Shown here: one piece after another, positions 60,401-63,116 of the stretch
Layout: the number at the start of each line of letters is the position of its first letter
How positions within the stretch are numbered: position 1 is the first letter of the stretch
NCBI RefSeq assembly: GCF_965363235.1
Contig: NC_134842.1
Span: 37,972,458 to 38,036,457, forward strand
Source of the DNA: Mytilus galloprovincialis
Taxonomy: Eukaryota; Mollusca; Bivalvia; Mytilida; Mytilidae
Direction: 5' to 3'
Length of the DNA stretch: 64,000 nucleotides
The notes under the pieces: generated by a model
The model's database searches: none
What the model saw: only the letters and a program-made list of their open reading frames with translations
Told to the model about the DNA's origin: nothing
Program-made: the position numbers and the translations under genes

Positions 60401-63116
60401 GTTTTCTACGCAAAAAGGGTATTCCGCTGCTTATTGACCATAATATCCAAATTGCTCCTCCTTCTCCCTTATCTGATCAAATCGACTTATAAATATGCTT
60501 TGTTAGTATCATAATTAAAACCACATCTATCTTTATAGATTTGCAGTTCATAAAAAAACATAATAAACAGGCTACGAAATCCTGATCATATGCAATGCAA
60601 CAGATAAACGTTTAAAAATTTATCAACAACTGTTTTCAATTGTTCCAAAATCTTTAAACCAATTGGAAGATACAACTTCAGTTTAAAAACGAAATGATAC
60701 TAACGGAGCAAGACCGTGGTGCGTGGACAGGGTGTGCATCTCCTGAAACGCAAGAGTTTACCACCATATAAATCTATATAAAGACAAAATGTCATACTTA
60801 AGAATATGCAACAATCGGTAGATTTACATATCAGGTGACTATTTAGGTAAATAAAAACCGCGAAGACATGTCTCTAATGAGTGAGATACCTACACATTCT
60901 TTTGGATCAGTTTTATGTGAGGAGCATATACCTGGCAATCATAAATCCGTTACAATTAGGTATGAACATTTGTTAACGTGATATAGATGATAACAGTTTT
61001 TTTTAAAATAACAATATGACCTGCATATAGCTTTAATAGACAGAAGTTGTAAACATTAACCACTTGAATAGAAACACTACCAAAACTCCGACATCAGTGT
61101 CTGAGCTAATTATGAGTGTCGCCTAACAAACCATTCAAGCTGCCCTTTATCTTTGTGTCTGCTTTCTTTTTATTACACGAATTGAGATCCTAATGGTCAT
61201 AATAAGAATGTGTCATACCATCTTCGACTTGTCTTTAAAATAGTTGTATCGAGCAAAGAAGTAAGTCCAGTAAGACCTCTTTTTGGCCCCAAAATATAGC
61301 AGTTTTACAAAATTGTTAAATTGTAAATTTTTAGTTATTTATTGGAACGAAGAATGCTTCTGCTACATAAATATGGGCTGCTTTTGATAATACCATGCAC
61401 ATATATCGGGTACTAGCATCATTTAGTCATGCTAAATTACTGAAATCTTCACAATTTTAGCTTTTTAGTTAAATTTTAGACAGTTTCTGATGATAATACA
61501 CAACATATATAAAGGTCGAAGATGAACACGGATGTGGTCACTATCATTTTTGACAAAACCCATCTGAAAAGTGACATATTTGGCATATTTGATAGATTTT
61601 TCATATTTAAGCTTGAATCGGAGCATTTTTAATGAGTAAATTAGTTGAAATCTTTCCCATCAACTGATTGAATCAACTGAAATAGACATGTTTAAAAAGT
61701 GTCCAAAATCTTTCGTGAGATGAACCTAAAATTTGTGGCCAAAATCGGCCCTTGCCGGACCTACTCCTTTCATCGGCAAGGAAATTCATCGACTTAGTAA
61801 TCTTTTCGTCCACTCTGAAGAAGCTGGTACCCACAACTTTGCGCCTGGTTCCAAAAAACATTTTTTGTTTGCAATCTTTTCGGGCGAGGTCAATCTTGCA
61901 ATTTTTTTTACCGGAATTTTTCTTTAGTTGGTAACTGATAAACATAAACCTGTGCTTCTTGATAGAATACACCTTTGCATGATTTTTGTGGTAAATTACC
62001 TTAGATAAAAAAAATTGATAGACAAAAAATACTATGTTTGGTTTTTTTTCTATTTGTGTATAAGCATCAAGACATTTTTATTATACATATTCTGCGTGTG
62101 CATATAATTTCTACTGTTGCTCAAATACACATCACCTAAACATGCTAAAATGAATAGAAGATTAAATTGTTAGAAACAATGTTTGGTTGTTAATTAAAGT
62201 TAACAAGGAGTTGCTGAACTATCCCTTTAGACTGACACTAAAAATCTGGAAAAATAGACTCTGCAAAGTAGTAAAAACTTGGTTAAATCATATGCTAAAA
62301 TGTCCACTTGTTTCAATTAAAACATATGTTTACTAATTGCACGTATTTGTGACGTCATACTGTTACATGTAGGGAATTTCGTAAAAACAGAATTCTGTAA
62401 ATTCTATGACGTGCTCTGAAAAGTTAACAGTGGCACCACCCTTCGTCTACAAATATTTTGTAGAAATATTATATACTAATTTGCTTTGTTTTCGACAAAA
62501 TTTCAATGACCAATTAGTGACGCCACATACTAAATGAAAAACGTGGGAAATTGTGACAGTTATTATTTTAAGAAGATATTTATAAAAACAGATGACAGCA
62601 GATATATTTTACATTTTTTAAGTATCCTGCATATAGAAATGTAGCACTACATACCCTTTATATTAACTTAAATAATTGAAGTTTAAAAATCACCTCTACA
62701 GGGCTGTTTATTGAGGTTCCTGGCTTTGCTCTCTTTTCCTTCACGGAAATTGGTGAAACTATTTTTAAAATTTGCAACCTAAATATTGACAGTTCGAGCA
62801 TAAGTTTTTTATGTTTACTTTATTATATTCATTTAAACATAGATTTATGATTTTATTTTATTTTAACATTTTTTCTTGAAAGGTATTTGTTTCAGCTAGA
62901 AGAAAAAGATTTAAAAGATATATATGTAATGTATGGAATCTTCTAGATTGGGCAGTGATGGCAGTGTACGCAAGAGGAATTAGTTTAATATTTGAAGATC
63001 CAGACTCGTCTAATTTATTATTGGTCTTAACATTTATTCTTCTCAGCATTCGTATATTGAACATGTTCAGTATATCTGAATATCTTGGACCGAAACTTGT
63101 TATAATAAGAAAAATG
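7802..63116 (+). CDS. MIB/HERC2-ZZ-TRPM fusion channel gene, 25 exons, 3' end outside window
   Basis: Predicted multi-domain membrane protein built from 25 exons with GT/AG borders and mutually consistent phases (1077 codons, no stop). Order by residue: unknown N-terminus 1-75; MIB/HERC2-like domains about 75-132, 132-193, 193-253 and 253-312; ZZ zinc finger about 318-362; MIB-like segment 369-454; TRPM MHR/SLOG-like 454-686; MHR3/4 helices 687-909; pre-S1 helix 910-930; S1 about 950-976, S2 about 980-999, S3 about 1016-1036, S4 with LGPK about 1044-1077. S5, pore, S6 and tail are missing because the window ends. By family knowledge TRPM proteins are tetrameric cation channels; MIB/HERC2 and ZZ modules bind substrates or degrons in Mind bomb and HERC2 ubiquitin ligases. 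A channel regulated through ubiquitin-type substrate recognition is inference. The start codon is uncertain. Fusion of two adjacent genes is the main alternative, but no terminal exon or poly(A) signal was seen between the halves. Confidence 0.8.
7960..8160 (-). repeat. dispersed retrotransposon 3' end (family D)
   Basis: Begins GGTATAAGTGCCAATGAGAC and continues with AATTTATAAAAGTAAACCA and a stretch matching the copies at 14470 and 34285. Starts soon after the exon 1 donor. Confidence 0.7.
8665..8743 (+). CDS. exon 2, N-terminal region
   Basis: Acceptor attcag, donor gtttgt, phase 0 to 1, 26 codons starting DEPRVQGCLSHF. It fits the phases of exons 1 and 3. The other two frames close quickly or do not fit. 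No domain is recognised. Confidence 0.5.
8955..9062 (-). repeat. dispersed repeat (family F)
   Basis: Reverse-strand copy similar to those at 50790 and 51060. Shared words are CTCAAACACATCAAACGAA and the AAAATTACAAAAA end. Followed by a 46-base hairpin (9056-9101) with arms TCCATTCGA and TCGAATGGA. Confidence 0.55.
9102..10927. other. intron 2 remainder, nothing assigned
   Basis: Contains a small palindrome (ATTTTAAAGTC ... GACTTTAAAAT, near 9207-9240) and a 290-base open stretch at 10138-10425 that does not fit the splice phases. No repeat family was recognised with confidence. Confidence 0.4.
10928..11098 (+). CDS. exon 3, first MIB/HERC2-like domain
   Basis: Acceptor tttgtag, donor gtattc, phase 1 to 1 (57 codons). 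Shows the repeat pattern ARVVKKSW...LGTIGRVKK...VHVQWDKLEEKVNLLDLRL. This resembles the core of MIB/HERC2 domains (G-x-RVV, GTV, VxWD, DLR) but lacks the usual WGDQDGG insert, so the domain is shortened. It is one of four tandem copies. Symmetric phase means skipping it keeps the frame. Confidence 0.85.
11500..11611 (+). pseudogene. decayed MIB/HERC2-like exon
   Basis: Lies between exons 3 and 4. Its 5' half resembles the GSRVVK-coding part of the other copies (GGTCAAAAGTAGT against GGTTCAAGAGTAGT). Its 3' end reads NVNLRLLDNAPIS, closest to exon 6, which ends NPLDLRLYDNAPS. The middle carrying the GTI and VxWD core is shortened and the frame is not maintained. A fifth copy of the tandemly duplicated exon, now lost from the protein. 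Confidence 0.7.
12362..12478 (-). repeat. dispersed retrotransposon 3' end (family C)
   Basis: Carries AAAATTGAGAAAGGAAATGG, GACAGCAACCCGACCATA and AATGTAGCGAGAAA, the reverse of the words ending the family C copies at 38095 and 60055. Confidence 0.7.
12855..13015 (+). repeat. dispersed short repeat (family A)
   Basis: Carries TTTGATCTGAGCGTCACGGA, TTATGTAGACGAAACGCGCG, TCTGGCGTATTACATTATAA and CCTGGTACATTTGATAACTA, a sequence I recognise as very common in mussel DNA. A second, partial copy is at 56516-56584. It lies just upstream of exon 4. Confidence 0.75.
13078..13261 (+). CDS. exon 4, second MIB/HERC2-like domain
   Basis: Acceptor ttcaaag, donor gtatta, phase 1 to 2. Shows GSRVVKKSWIPKEEMPLGTI, then VYVQWDQIEEKVDLHDIRL. 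Very similar to exon 3 but with a longer C-terminal linker (SSQQSTN) that shifts the phase. Exon 5 restores it, so exons 4 and 5 could only be skipped as a pair. Confidence 0.85.
13586..13626. repeat. (CT)n microsatellite
   Basis: About 20 uninterrupted CT units in intron 4. Confidence 0.97.
13990..14168 (+). CDS. exon 5, third MIB/HERC2-like domain
   Basis: Acceptor cttgatag, donor gtatcg, phase 2 to 1. Shows EGSRVVRIAWTSNEESYVGT, then ARVRWDIQPEEKVKLCKLRL. The most diverged of the four copies, with one extra residue after the tryptophan-aspartate pair. Confidence 0.85.
14470..14690 (-). repeat. dispersed retrotransposon 3' end (family D)
   Basis: GTGGCATGAGTGCCAACAAG, then GTAAACCATTATAGGTGAAA, CAACACGGAGCC and CACACCGAACAGCAAACTAT. 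Same order as the copies at 7960 and 34285. Confidence 0.75.
15544..15712. mobile_element. small fold-back MITE
   Basis: The left end ATACTGATTTTACCACGGGT and the right end read in reverse (ATACTGATTTGACCACGGGT) match at 19 of 20 positions. The 169-bp interior is AT-rich with ACTTACG/CGTAAG words and no coding capacity. Confidence 0.7.
16266..16442 (+). CDS. exon 6, fourth MIB/HERC2-like domain
   Basis: Acceptor tttatag, donor gtaaaa, phase 1 to 1 (59 codons). Shows IGSRVVKKTQTTREEIPFGT, then VQVHWDKPQEKVNPLDLRL. The tryptophan after RVVKK in exons 3-4 is replaced by Q here. It leads directly into the ZZ finger exon. Confidence 0.88.
17084..17255 (+). CDS. exon 7, ZZ-type zinc finger
   Basis: Acceptor gttccag, donor gtaatc, phase 1 to 2. 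Contains the zinc ligands of a ZZ finger in order: CDEC, KCLHC, LCTVC, then two histidines in DEHNVSH, about 45 residues in all. ZZ fingers in Mind bomb, HERC2 and p62 bind peptide or protein partners. The finger is flanked by MIB-like domains on both sides, as in Mind bomb. Confidence 0.95.
17980..18086 (+). CDS. exon 8, first half of MIB-like segment after ZZ
   Basis: Acceptor gttccag, donor gtagca, phase 2 to 1. About 35 residues (PARFDVKITGYAFALGIQEN, then VSLRKNNRKR). With exon 9 it probably forms another MIB/HERC2-like fold. The next intron carries the DIRS-type element. Confidence 0.75.
18775..18956 (+). repeat. array of four hairpin motifs in the DIRS leader
   Basis: CTTGTCTACGATGTAYGACAAG or a close variant occurs at about 18775, 18837, 18886 and 18935. 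The outer six bases are self-complementary (CTTGTC/GACAAG), with TACGATGTAT in the loop. A degenerate fifth (TAGTACGATGTACAGCAC) lies near 18985. The last two intervals are 49 bases. Confidence 0.85.
20931..20979. repeat. (TA)n(GA)n microsatellite
   Basis: A run of TA units followed directly by about nine GA units, inside the DIRS-type element. Confidence 0.95.
24129..24275 (+). CDS. exon 9, second half of MIB-like segment
   Basis: Acceptor gattgaag is weak; donor gtaacc; phase 1 to 1 (49 codons). Reads VVLSIRDDTIDVQWSANHEQ and ends YPDHLPILGK. The V-x-V-Q-W core matches the MIB repeats. A stop just upstream in the same frame rules out an earlier start in this frame, and this AG is the only one that gives the phase required by exon 8. 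Confidence 0.65.
24360..24690. repeat. probable inverted-repeat dispersed element
   Basis: ACTCGCTTGAGATGGAAAAT with TATCGCTAAA at the left is mirrored by TTAGCGATAAACAGATAATC and GTCATCTCAACTCG near 24570-24605, followed by GCTCAAGCGAGAAAATCA. No coding capacity. The family is not identified. Confidence 0.4.
25883..25935 (+). CDS. exon 10, start of TRPM homology region
   Basis: Acceptor tttaaatag, donor gtaaac, phase 1 to 0. Reads TLGYLDVDFSDNNITQK. It resembles the FGxIxF strand at the start of the TRPM N-terminal homology region. Short, so it rests on phase and position. Confidence 0.62.
26577..28081. mobile_element. Harbinger-like TIR element with TAA duplication
   Basis: The left end GGCCACACCAATTTGATTCC and the reverse of the right end, GGCCACACCAATTTAATTTC, form terminal inverted repeats of more than 25 bases. 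They are flanked by TAA at 26577-26579 and 28079-28081, a 3-bp TWA duplication typical of PIF/Harbinger. About 1.5 kb; no transposase recognised. It has taken up a family D repeat. Confidence 0.75.
27105..27800 (+). repeat. retrotransposon 3' end (family D), inside the Harbinger-like element
   Basis: Words in order: GGGGCCTGTCGTTCAGCAGT, CCTGTTCGAATTGTGTACGC, GGGTCCTTTATAGCCTGCTG, AAAGGCCGTACTTTGACC. It resumes near 27745 with GACTTGGATGGAGAATTGTC. Probably interrupted by a later insertion between about 27350 and 27740. Confidence 0.55.
28486..28630 (+). CDS. exon 11, TRPM MHR/SLOG-like region
   Basis: Acceptor ctctacag, phase 0 in. Reads IQLNIRYRIEKEQKRSYKPV and goes on to LIDEVVEYS. I chose the donor gtaggt at 28631 (phase 1) because it joins exon 12 in frame as EYSILDDDGYSN, close to the TRPM motif Y-x-LDxDGxxN. 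A second donor, gtaatt, lies 4 bases further on. Confidence 0.65.
29072..29859. mobile_element. Tc1/mariner-type MITE with a nested retrotransposon 3' end
   Basis: Terminal inverted repeats of about 40 bases (TACACCTGGCAAAATGTATT at the left; the right end in reverse reads TACACCTGGAAAACAGTATT) flanked by TA. Same family as the element at 6490 by end sequence (CATGG/CCTGG, then ATTGCAACAC). No transposase is left. A family B 3' end sits inside it. Confidence 0.8.
29480..29728 (+). repeat. retrotransposon 3' end (family B) nested in a MITE
   Basis: GGGTGCCACATGTGGAGCAA, TTCCGGAGCACCTGAGATCA, AGCCATGGCGTTGTCCG and TTGGTATCTTTCGTCCCTC in the same order as the other family B copies. It inserted after the MITE. 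Confidence 0.85.
29885..33662. mobile_element. 3.8-kb element with long terminal inverted repeats, unclassified
   Basis: Both ends read CAGGACTGGGTTG then CACAAACGTCTATTAA (left) or GACAAACGTCTATTAA (right, in reverse), followed by about 130 bases rich in TTAATAGACTATTAA words. The left inner part repeats CGATTTTCATCATTTTTCA and CACGACGTCA. No intact transposase was seen and no clear target duplication. It contains a 156-base tandem duplication and TTCGGGAT repeats near 33060-33190. Confidence 0.65.
32167..32477. repeat. two-copy tandem duplication, unit 155-156 bp
   Basis: Units 32167-32322 and 32323-32477 are identical except for the length of one T run. Each starts ACGAATAACAATATATGG and ends GGAGATTACATTT. 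Very recent or well conserved. It lies inside the 3.8-kb element. Confidence 0.97.
34285..34430 (-). repeat. dispersed retrotransposon 3' end (family D)
   Basis: AATTTATAAAAGTAAACTAT, then CAACACGAAGCATTGGCTCA and CACCGAATG, as in the copies at 7960 and 14470. Confidence 0.7.
34495..35370. repeat. minisatellite, unit about 28 bp
   Basis: About 28 degenerate units with consensus ACAGATGTTACAAAATTCCG followed by TCACATTT, interrupted by about 75 bases at 35138-35215. Because 28 is not a multiple of three, open frames across it read different peptides in successive units. Confidence 0.93.
36273..36322 (+). CDS. exon 12, TRPM MHR/SLOG-like region
   Basis: A good pyrimidine tract and acceptor acaaaag, donor gtatcg, phase 1 to 0, 16 codons (LDDDGYSNRMLCACQL). 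Aligns with the conserved TRPM stretch Y-ILD-DG-GN--CL. It is separated from exon 11 by a 7.6-kb intron full of mobile elements. Confidence 0.68.
36507..36597 (+). CDS. exon 13, TRPM MHR/SLOG-like region
   Basis: Acceptor caaaaatag, donor gtacgt, phase 0 to 1. Reads ELVTKGFQIFERGETKTEES, then IKYFIRMAE. The other two frames have early stops. Position and spacing match the TRPM segment HFILVDDGT...EI--R--LE, but the catalytic-looking residues are not kept. Confidence 0.65.
37221..37333 (+). CDS. exon 14, TRPM MHR/SLOG-like region
   Basis: Strong acceptor tccattgcag, donor gtacag, phase 1 to 0. Reads VLDEKVLPVIISIHNGGLNE and on to LLLPIIRLK. LPVIISIHNGG aligns with the TRPM strand and loop IPxVxxVxEGGPG. 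The loop usually written EGGP has become HNGG, so nucleotide binding there is doubtful. Confidence 0.8.
38095..38375 (+). repeat. retrotransposon 3' end (family C)
   Basis: TAAGTCAGGAGCCTCTGGCC, GACGTCTATTTTTTACTGAA and GGTCTGGTTGTTGTCTCCTG in the order seen at 52020. Lies just upstream of exon 15. Confidence 0.7.
38536..38752 (+). CDS. exon 15, TRPM N-terminal region
   Basis: Acceptor taatgtag, donor gtatgt, phase 0 to 1, 72 codons. Starts KSSPDVTVFTLENESIEKAT and ends FEALICHVVIG. It lies between the SLOG-like part and the helical repeats. Little recognisable similarity; supported by open frame, phases and position. Confidence 0.75.
39430..40045. mobile_element. TIR MITE, 612 bp, TA duplication
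   Basis: Ends AGGTAGATAGGGTGTCT and, in reverse, AGGTAGATGGGGTGTCT, flanked by TA on both sides. Inside are two diverged copies of a block that begins GAGTCCGGTGACC or AAGTCCGGTGACC. No coding capacity. Confidence 0.75.
41455..41483 (+). CDS. exon 16, small linker exon
   Basis: Good acceptor tttattgcag, donor gtaagt, phase 1 to 0, coding VLIANTYKLW. It is only 29 bases, but both splice sites are strong and it joins exon 15 to exon 17 in frame. Confidence 0.6.
42427..42555 (+). CDS. exon 17, TRPM helical (MHR3-like) region
   Basis: Acceptor aatttcag, donor gtaatt, phase 0 to 0, 43 codons. ALSMYLLKIEKW and DAFKMAFDHRSIAYIYEQ fit the TRPM pattern ILQALLKA...QLKLAxAWxRxDIAxxEIF. An inverted duplication starts 5 bases into the next intron. 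Confidence 0.82.
42561..43552. repeat. inverted duplication (arms about 217 bp) at the exon 17 donor
   Basis: The left arm 42561-42778 and right arm 43336-43552 are reverse complements at roughly 95% identity, for example TTACAGCTTTTACATTAATG and CATTAATGTAAAAGCTGTAA. A 557-bp unique spacer separates them. The left arm starts only 5 bases after the exon 17 donor. It could be a TIR element or an inverted segmental duplication. Confidence 0.9.
43836..44560 (+). mobile_element. reverse transcriptase element fragment (family E coding part)
   Basis: Remnants of an RT of the Penelope-like or LINE-like type common in bivalves: GIPMGTNCAPLIADL-like turn, then FNNTYRYLDDIFSLNN holding the YxDD active-site box, then CPFLDLDISVLNGK. 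Broken in several places. The 3' part runs into the non-coding repeat beginning near 44760. Confidence 0.8.
44760..45455 (+). repeat. 3' non-coding end of the RT element (family E)
   Basis: Follows the RT remnant. Words include TCATCTGATGAGTTAAGCC (as CCATCTGATGAGTTAAGCC), GTCCCAAGTCAGGAGCCTG, GAAGGCCGTACGGTGACCTA and GTTGTCTCATTGGCAATCAT. The same block recurs at 45585 and, reversed, at 57800-59010. Confidence 0.8.
45585..46110 (+). repeat. second, truncated family E 3' end
   Basis: A diverged tandem copy of the preceding block: AGTTAGTGGTTTTGAACCAG-like start, CATCAAATGAGTTAAGCC, CCCAAGTCAGGAGCTTG and GAAGGCCGTACTGTGAACTA. Confidence 0.8.
46785..46890 (+). repeat. retrotransposon 3' end (family B), short
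   Basis: TGTTTGTCTTTTTCATGTTT, AGCCATGGCGTTGTCAGA and ATCTATGAGTTTGACTGTC. It lies just upstream of exon 18. Confidence 0.8.
46971..47061 (+). CDS. exon 18, TRPM helical region
   Basis: Acceptor acttacag, donor gtaaat, phase 0 to 1. Reads DLTTAFASGLRTDLAALSRI and then TDLPTDWKEK. Corresponds to TRPM DLHxxLTxALxxxRxxFVxLFLExGV. Confidence 0.8.
47583..47689 (+). CDS. exon 19, TRPM helical region
   Basis: Acceptor tttttaatag, donor gtaagt, phase 1 to 0, 35 codons (IKRAVSNSDAIGLIFLALLR, then KQLYSGAIQLVDTGF). Amphipathic helices typical of the ankyrin-like MHR3/4 part. Confidence 0.8.
48085..48340 (+). repeat. tRNA-derived SINE
   Basis: A box B-like GAGTTCGAGTACC at 48150-48162 lies about 60 bases after a GGGGTGTGAATAGCC-like box A region. 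A body with CACCAATATAAACTCACCGC and GTGGCGTTAAATATTAATCA follows, ending in an ATCA-type tail. This order is that of molluscan tRNA SINEs. Confidence 0.7.
48655..48740 (-). mobile_element. LINE reverse transcriptase scrap
   Basis: The reverse strand reads ARDNGIRQGENLSPFLFSLL, the RT motif (I/V)RQGxxLSPxLF. Only about 30 residues remain. The longer open frame upstream of it shows no similarity that I recognise. Confidence 0.55.
49060..50780. other. intron 19 interior, nothing assigned
   Basis: AT-rich, no exon and no repeat family recognised. A loose inverted pair (AACATGAAACATAGAGCGCA near 49288 and the reverse near 49393-49415) is the only structure noted. Confidence 0.45.
50790..50965 (-). 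repeat. dispersed repeat (family F)
   Basis: AAAATCACAAAAGTACTGAA, CTCCGGGGAAATTCAAAACA and AACGCATCAAACGAAAGGA. Inverted relative to the copy that follows at 51060, so the two could pair in RNA. Confidence 0.7.
51060..51203 (+). repeat. dispersed repeat (family F) abutting the exon 20 acceptor
   Basis: GGTTGTTATCCATTCGTTTG, GGGACTTTCAGTTTTGAATT and GGTATTTTTGTTTTTTCACT. The repeat's T-rich end forms the pyrimidine tract before the ttgcag acceptor of exon 20. Confidence 0.7.
51204..51307 (+). CDS. exon 20, TRPM MHR4 region
   Basis: Acceptor gttgcag, donor gtaagg, phase 0 to 2. VGCKILQNASDD-KNEQ matches TRPM ACSKILKELSKEEED. The sequence just upstream of the acceptor is a dispersed repeat that appears to supply the pyrimidine tract. 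Confidence 0.82.
51428..51474. repeat. (GAT)n microsatellite
   Basis: About 15 perfect TGA/GAT units in the intron after exon 20. Confidence 0.97.
52015..52210 (+). repeat. retrotransposon 3' end (family C)
   Basis: CAAAGTCAAGAGCCTCTGGC, TACTGAACAAGTACACATTT and GGGGCTAGCTGA, as in the copy at 38095. Confidence 0.65.
52432..52669 (+). CDS. exon 21, TRPM MHR4 and pre-membrane region
   Basis: Acceptor cttatag, donor gtattt, phase 2 to 0, 79 codons. Starts YFTERATLITGFIYDASSSN and ends TDILNTMWYGENKSLFLQ. The WYGE element matches the TRPM VWWGQ motif just before the membrane domain. Confidence 0.88.
52857..52998. mobile_element. small fold-back MITE
   Basis: Ends AAAATTGCAACACT and AGTGTTGCAATTTT, with a second inner pair CATGTATCTAT and ATAGATACATG, and TTAGGATTAAC facing GTTAATCCTA. 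About 140 bp, almost wholly self-complementary. Confidence 0.75.
53930..54060 (+). mobile_element. RT element fragment (N-terminal RT part)
   Basis: YCLPILNKNPFKFRFISASS followed by KCC-INISVLLTSDVK matches the family stretch LPKLHKNPxKxRxISGSSKCxTKPLSxLLT found before the RT core of these elements. The frame is open from 53797. Confidence 0.65.
54740..55145. other. CpG-dense block in an AT-rich intron
   Basis: I count roughly 30 or more CG dinucleotides in about 400 bases, mostly in ACGT, GCGT or CGTA words, while surrounding introns have about one or two per 100. Two diverged sub-copies share TACG/CACTTGT...CGTA stretches (near 54757 and 55033). No open frame of note. Confidence 0.6.
56146..56231 (+). 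CDS. exon 22, pre-S1 hydrophobic helix
   Basis: Acceptor tttcaatag, donor gtaagt, phase 0 to 2. Reads VGLFIILAILHLLVMPVLMI, a strongly hydrophobic helix in the place of the TRPM pre-S1 helix (LCMLAFPLLLTGLI). Confidence 0.82.
56516..56584 (+). repeat. dispersed short repeat (family A), truncated
   Basis: CCTTATGTAGTCGAAACGCG, CGTCTGGCGTATACAATGAT and TGTACATTTGATAT, as at 12855. It directly abuts the following retrotransposon copy. Confidence 0.75.
56586..57560 (-). mobile_element. RT element, 5'-truncated copy with complete 3' end (family B)
   Basis: On the reverse strand: DFLIDNIFVTFGGRVFQQTV, then GIPMGTN, LLADFFLYYYEADFMQELL and STYRYIDDVLSLNN with the YxDD box. This is followed by SYLDLHLEIDNEGRLKTKLY, RKFYGRHHELVDRYGI, and the 3' non-coding end with GCCATGGC and GGTATCTTTCGTCCC. 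It shows that the family B repeats are 3' ends of this element. Broken in its 3' coding part. Confidence 0.85.
57676..57755 (-). repeat. retrotransposon 3' end (family C), short
   Basis: AAAATTGAGAATGTTAATGG, AAATGTGTCAATGAGACAAC and AACCCGACCCAAAGCAGATA, the reverse of the family C terminus. Confidence 0.75.
57800..59010 (-). repeat. retrotransposon 3' end (family E), split by a MITE
   Basis: The reverse strand matches 44880-45455: CGTACGGCCTT, GGCGGGGTTAAACATGTTA, then after the insertion GGGATCCCAAACCTCCC, AAGGCTTAACTCATCAGATG and ATCATGCATCTAAGAC. The element is continuous if 58128-58760 is removed. Confidence 0.85.
58125..58760. mobile_element. Harbinger-like MITE, 630 bp, TTA duplication
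   Basis: Ends CGTGGCGGTACCCAAATTGC and, in reverse, CGTAACGGTACTCAAATTGC, flanked by TTA at 58125-58127 and 58758-58760. Subterminal copies of GTACCCAAATTGCA lie near 58338 and 58719. No coding capacity. It is inserted in a family E repeat, which gives a clear empty-site comparison with 44.9-45.4 kb. Confidence 0.85.
59133..59181 (+). CDS. exon 23, pre-S1 linker and start of S1
   Basis: Acceptor tattgtag, donor gtaaga, phase 2 to 0, 16 whole codons (LYQKYNLPFMKAFIQM). TRPM equivalents read FFTAPVVVFHLN at this point. Confidence 0.82.
59681..59815 (+). CDS. exon 24, TRPM S1 and S2
   Basis: Acceptor gttttag, donor gtatca, phase 0 to 0, 45 codons. LGYLTFLVVYAFMLLF matches TRPM S1 (YxAFLxLFAYVLL). 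W-YSDITIAAWMISLVLNETKQ is S2. The E and Q of ETKQ (codons at 59804 and 59813) align with the calcium-binding E-x-x-Q of the TRPM EExRQ motif. Confidence 0.92.
60055..60175 (+). repeat. retrotransposon 3' end (family C)
   Basis: AAGACCTGTTGGTGACCTTC, TGCTGTTGTCTGCTCTATGG, TCGGGTTGTTGTC and CCCCATTTCCATTCTCAATT. Confidence 0.8.
60515..62882. other. intron 24 interior, nothing assigned
   Basis: AT-rich, short chance open frames on both strands (for example near 61.7-61.97 kb), no exon or repeat family recognised. Confidence 0.45.
62883..63116 (+). CDS. exon 25, TRPM S3 and S4
   Basis: Acceptor cttgaaag, donor gtaaga, phase 0 to 0, 78 codons. A basic stretch (ARRKRFKRY) is followed by VWNLLDW, matching the TRPM S3 motif WNxxD (N codon at 62937, D at 62946). 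S4 reads LTFILLSIRILNMFSISEYL and continues into GPKLVIIRKM, the TRPM LGPK(I/L)I signature. The exon ends where TRPMs continue into S5, which is beyond the window. Confidence 0.93.

Noticed and set aside
61673-61972. Overlapping open frames on both strands in intron 24
   Set aside because: Mutually overlapping, no domain, no fitting phases for the channel gene.
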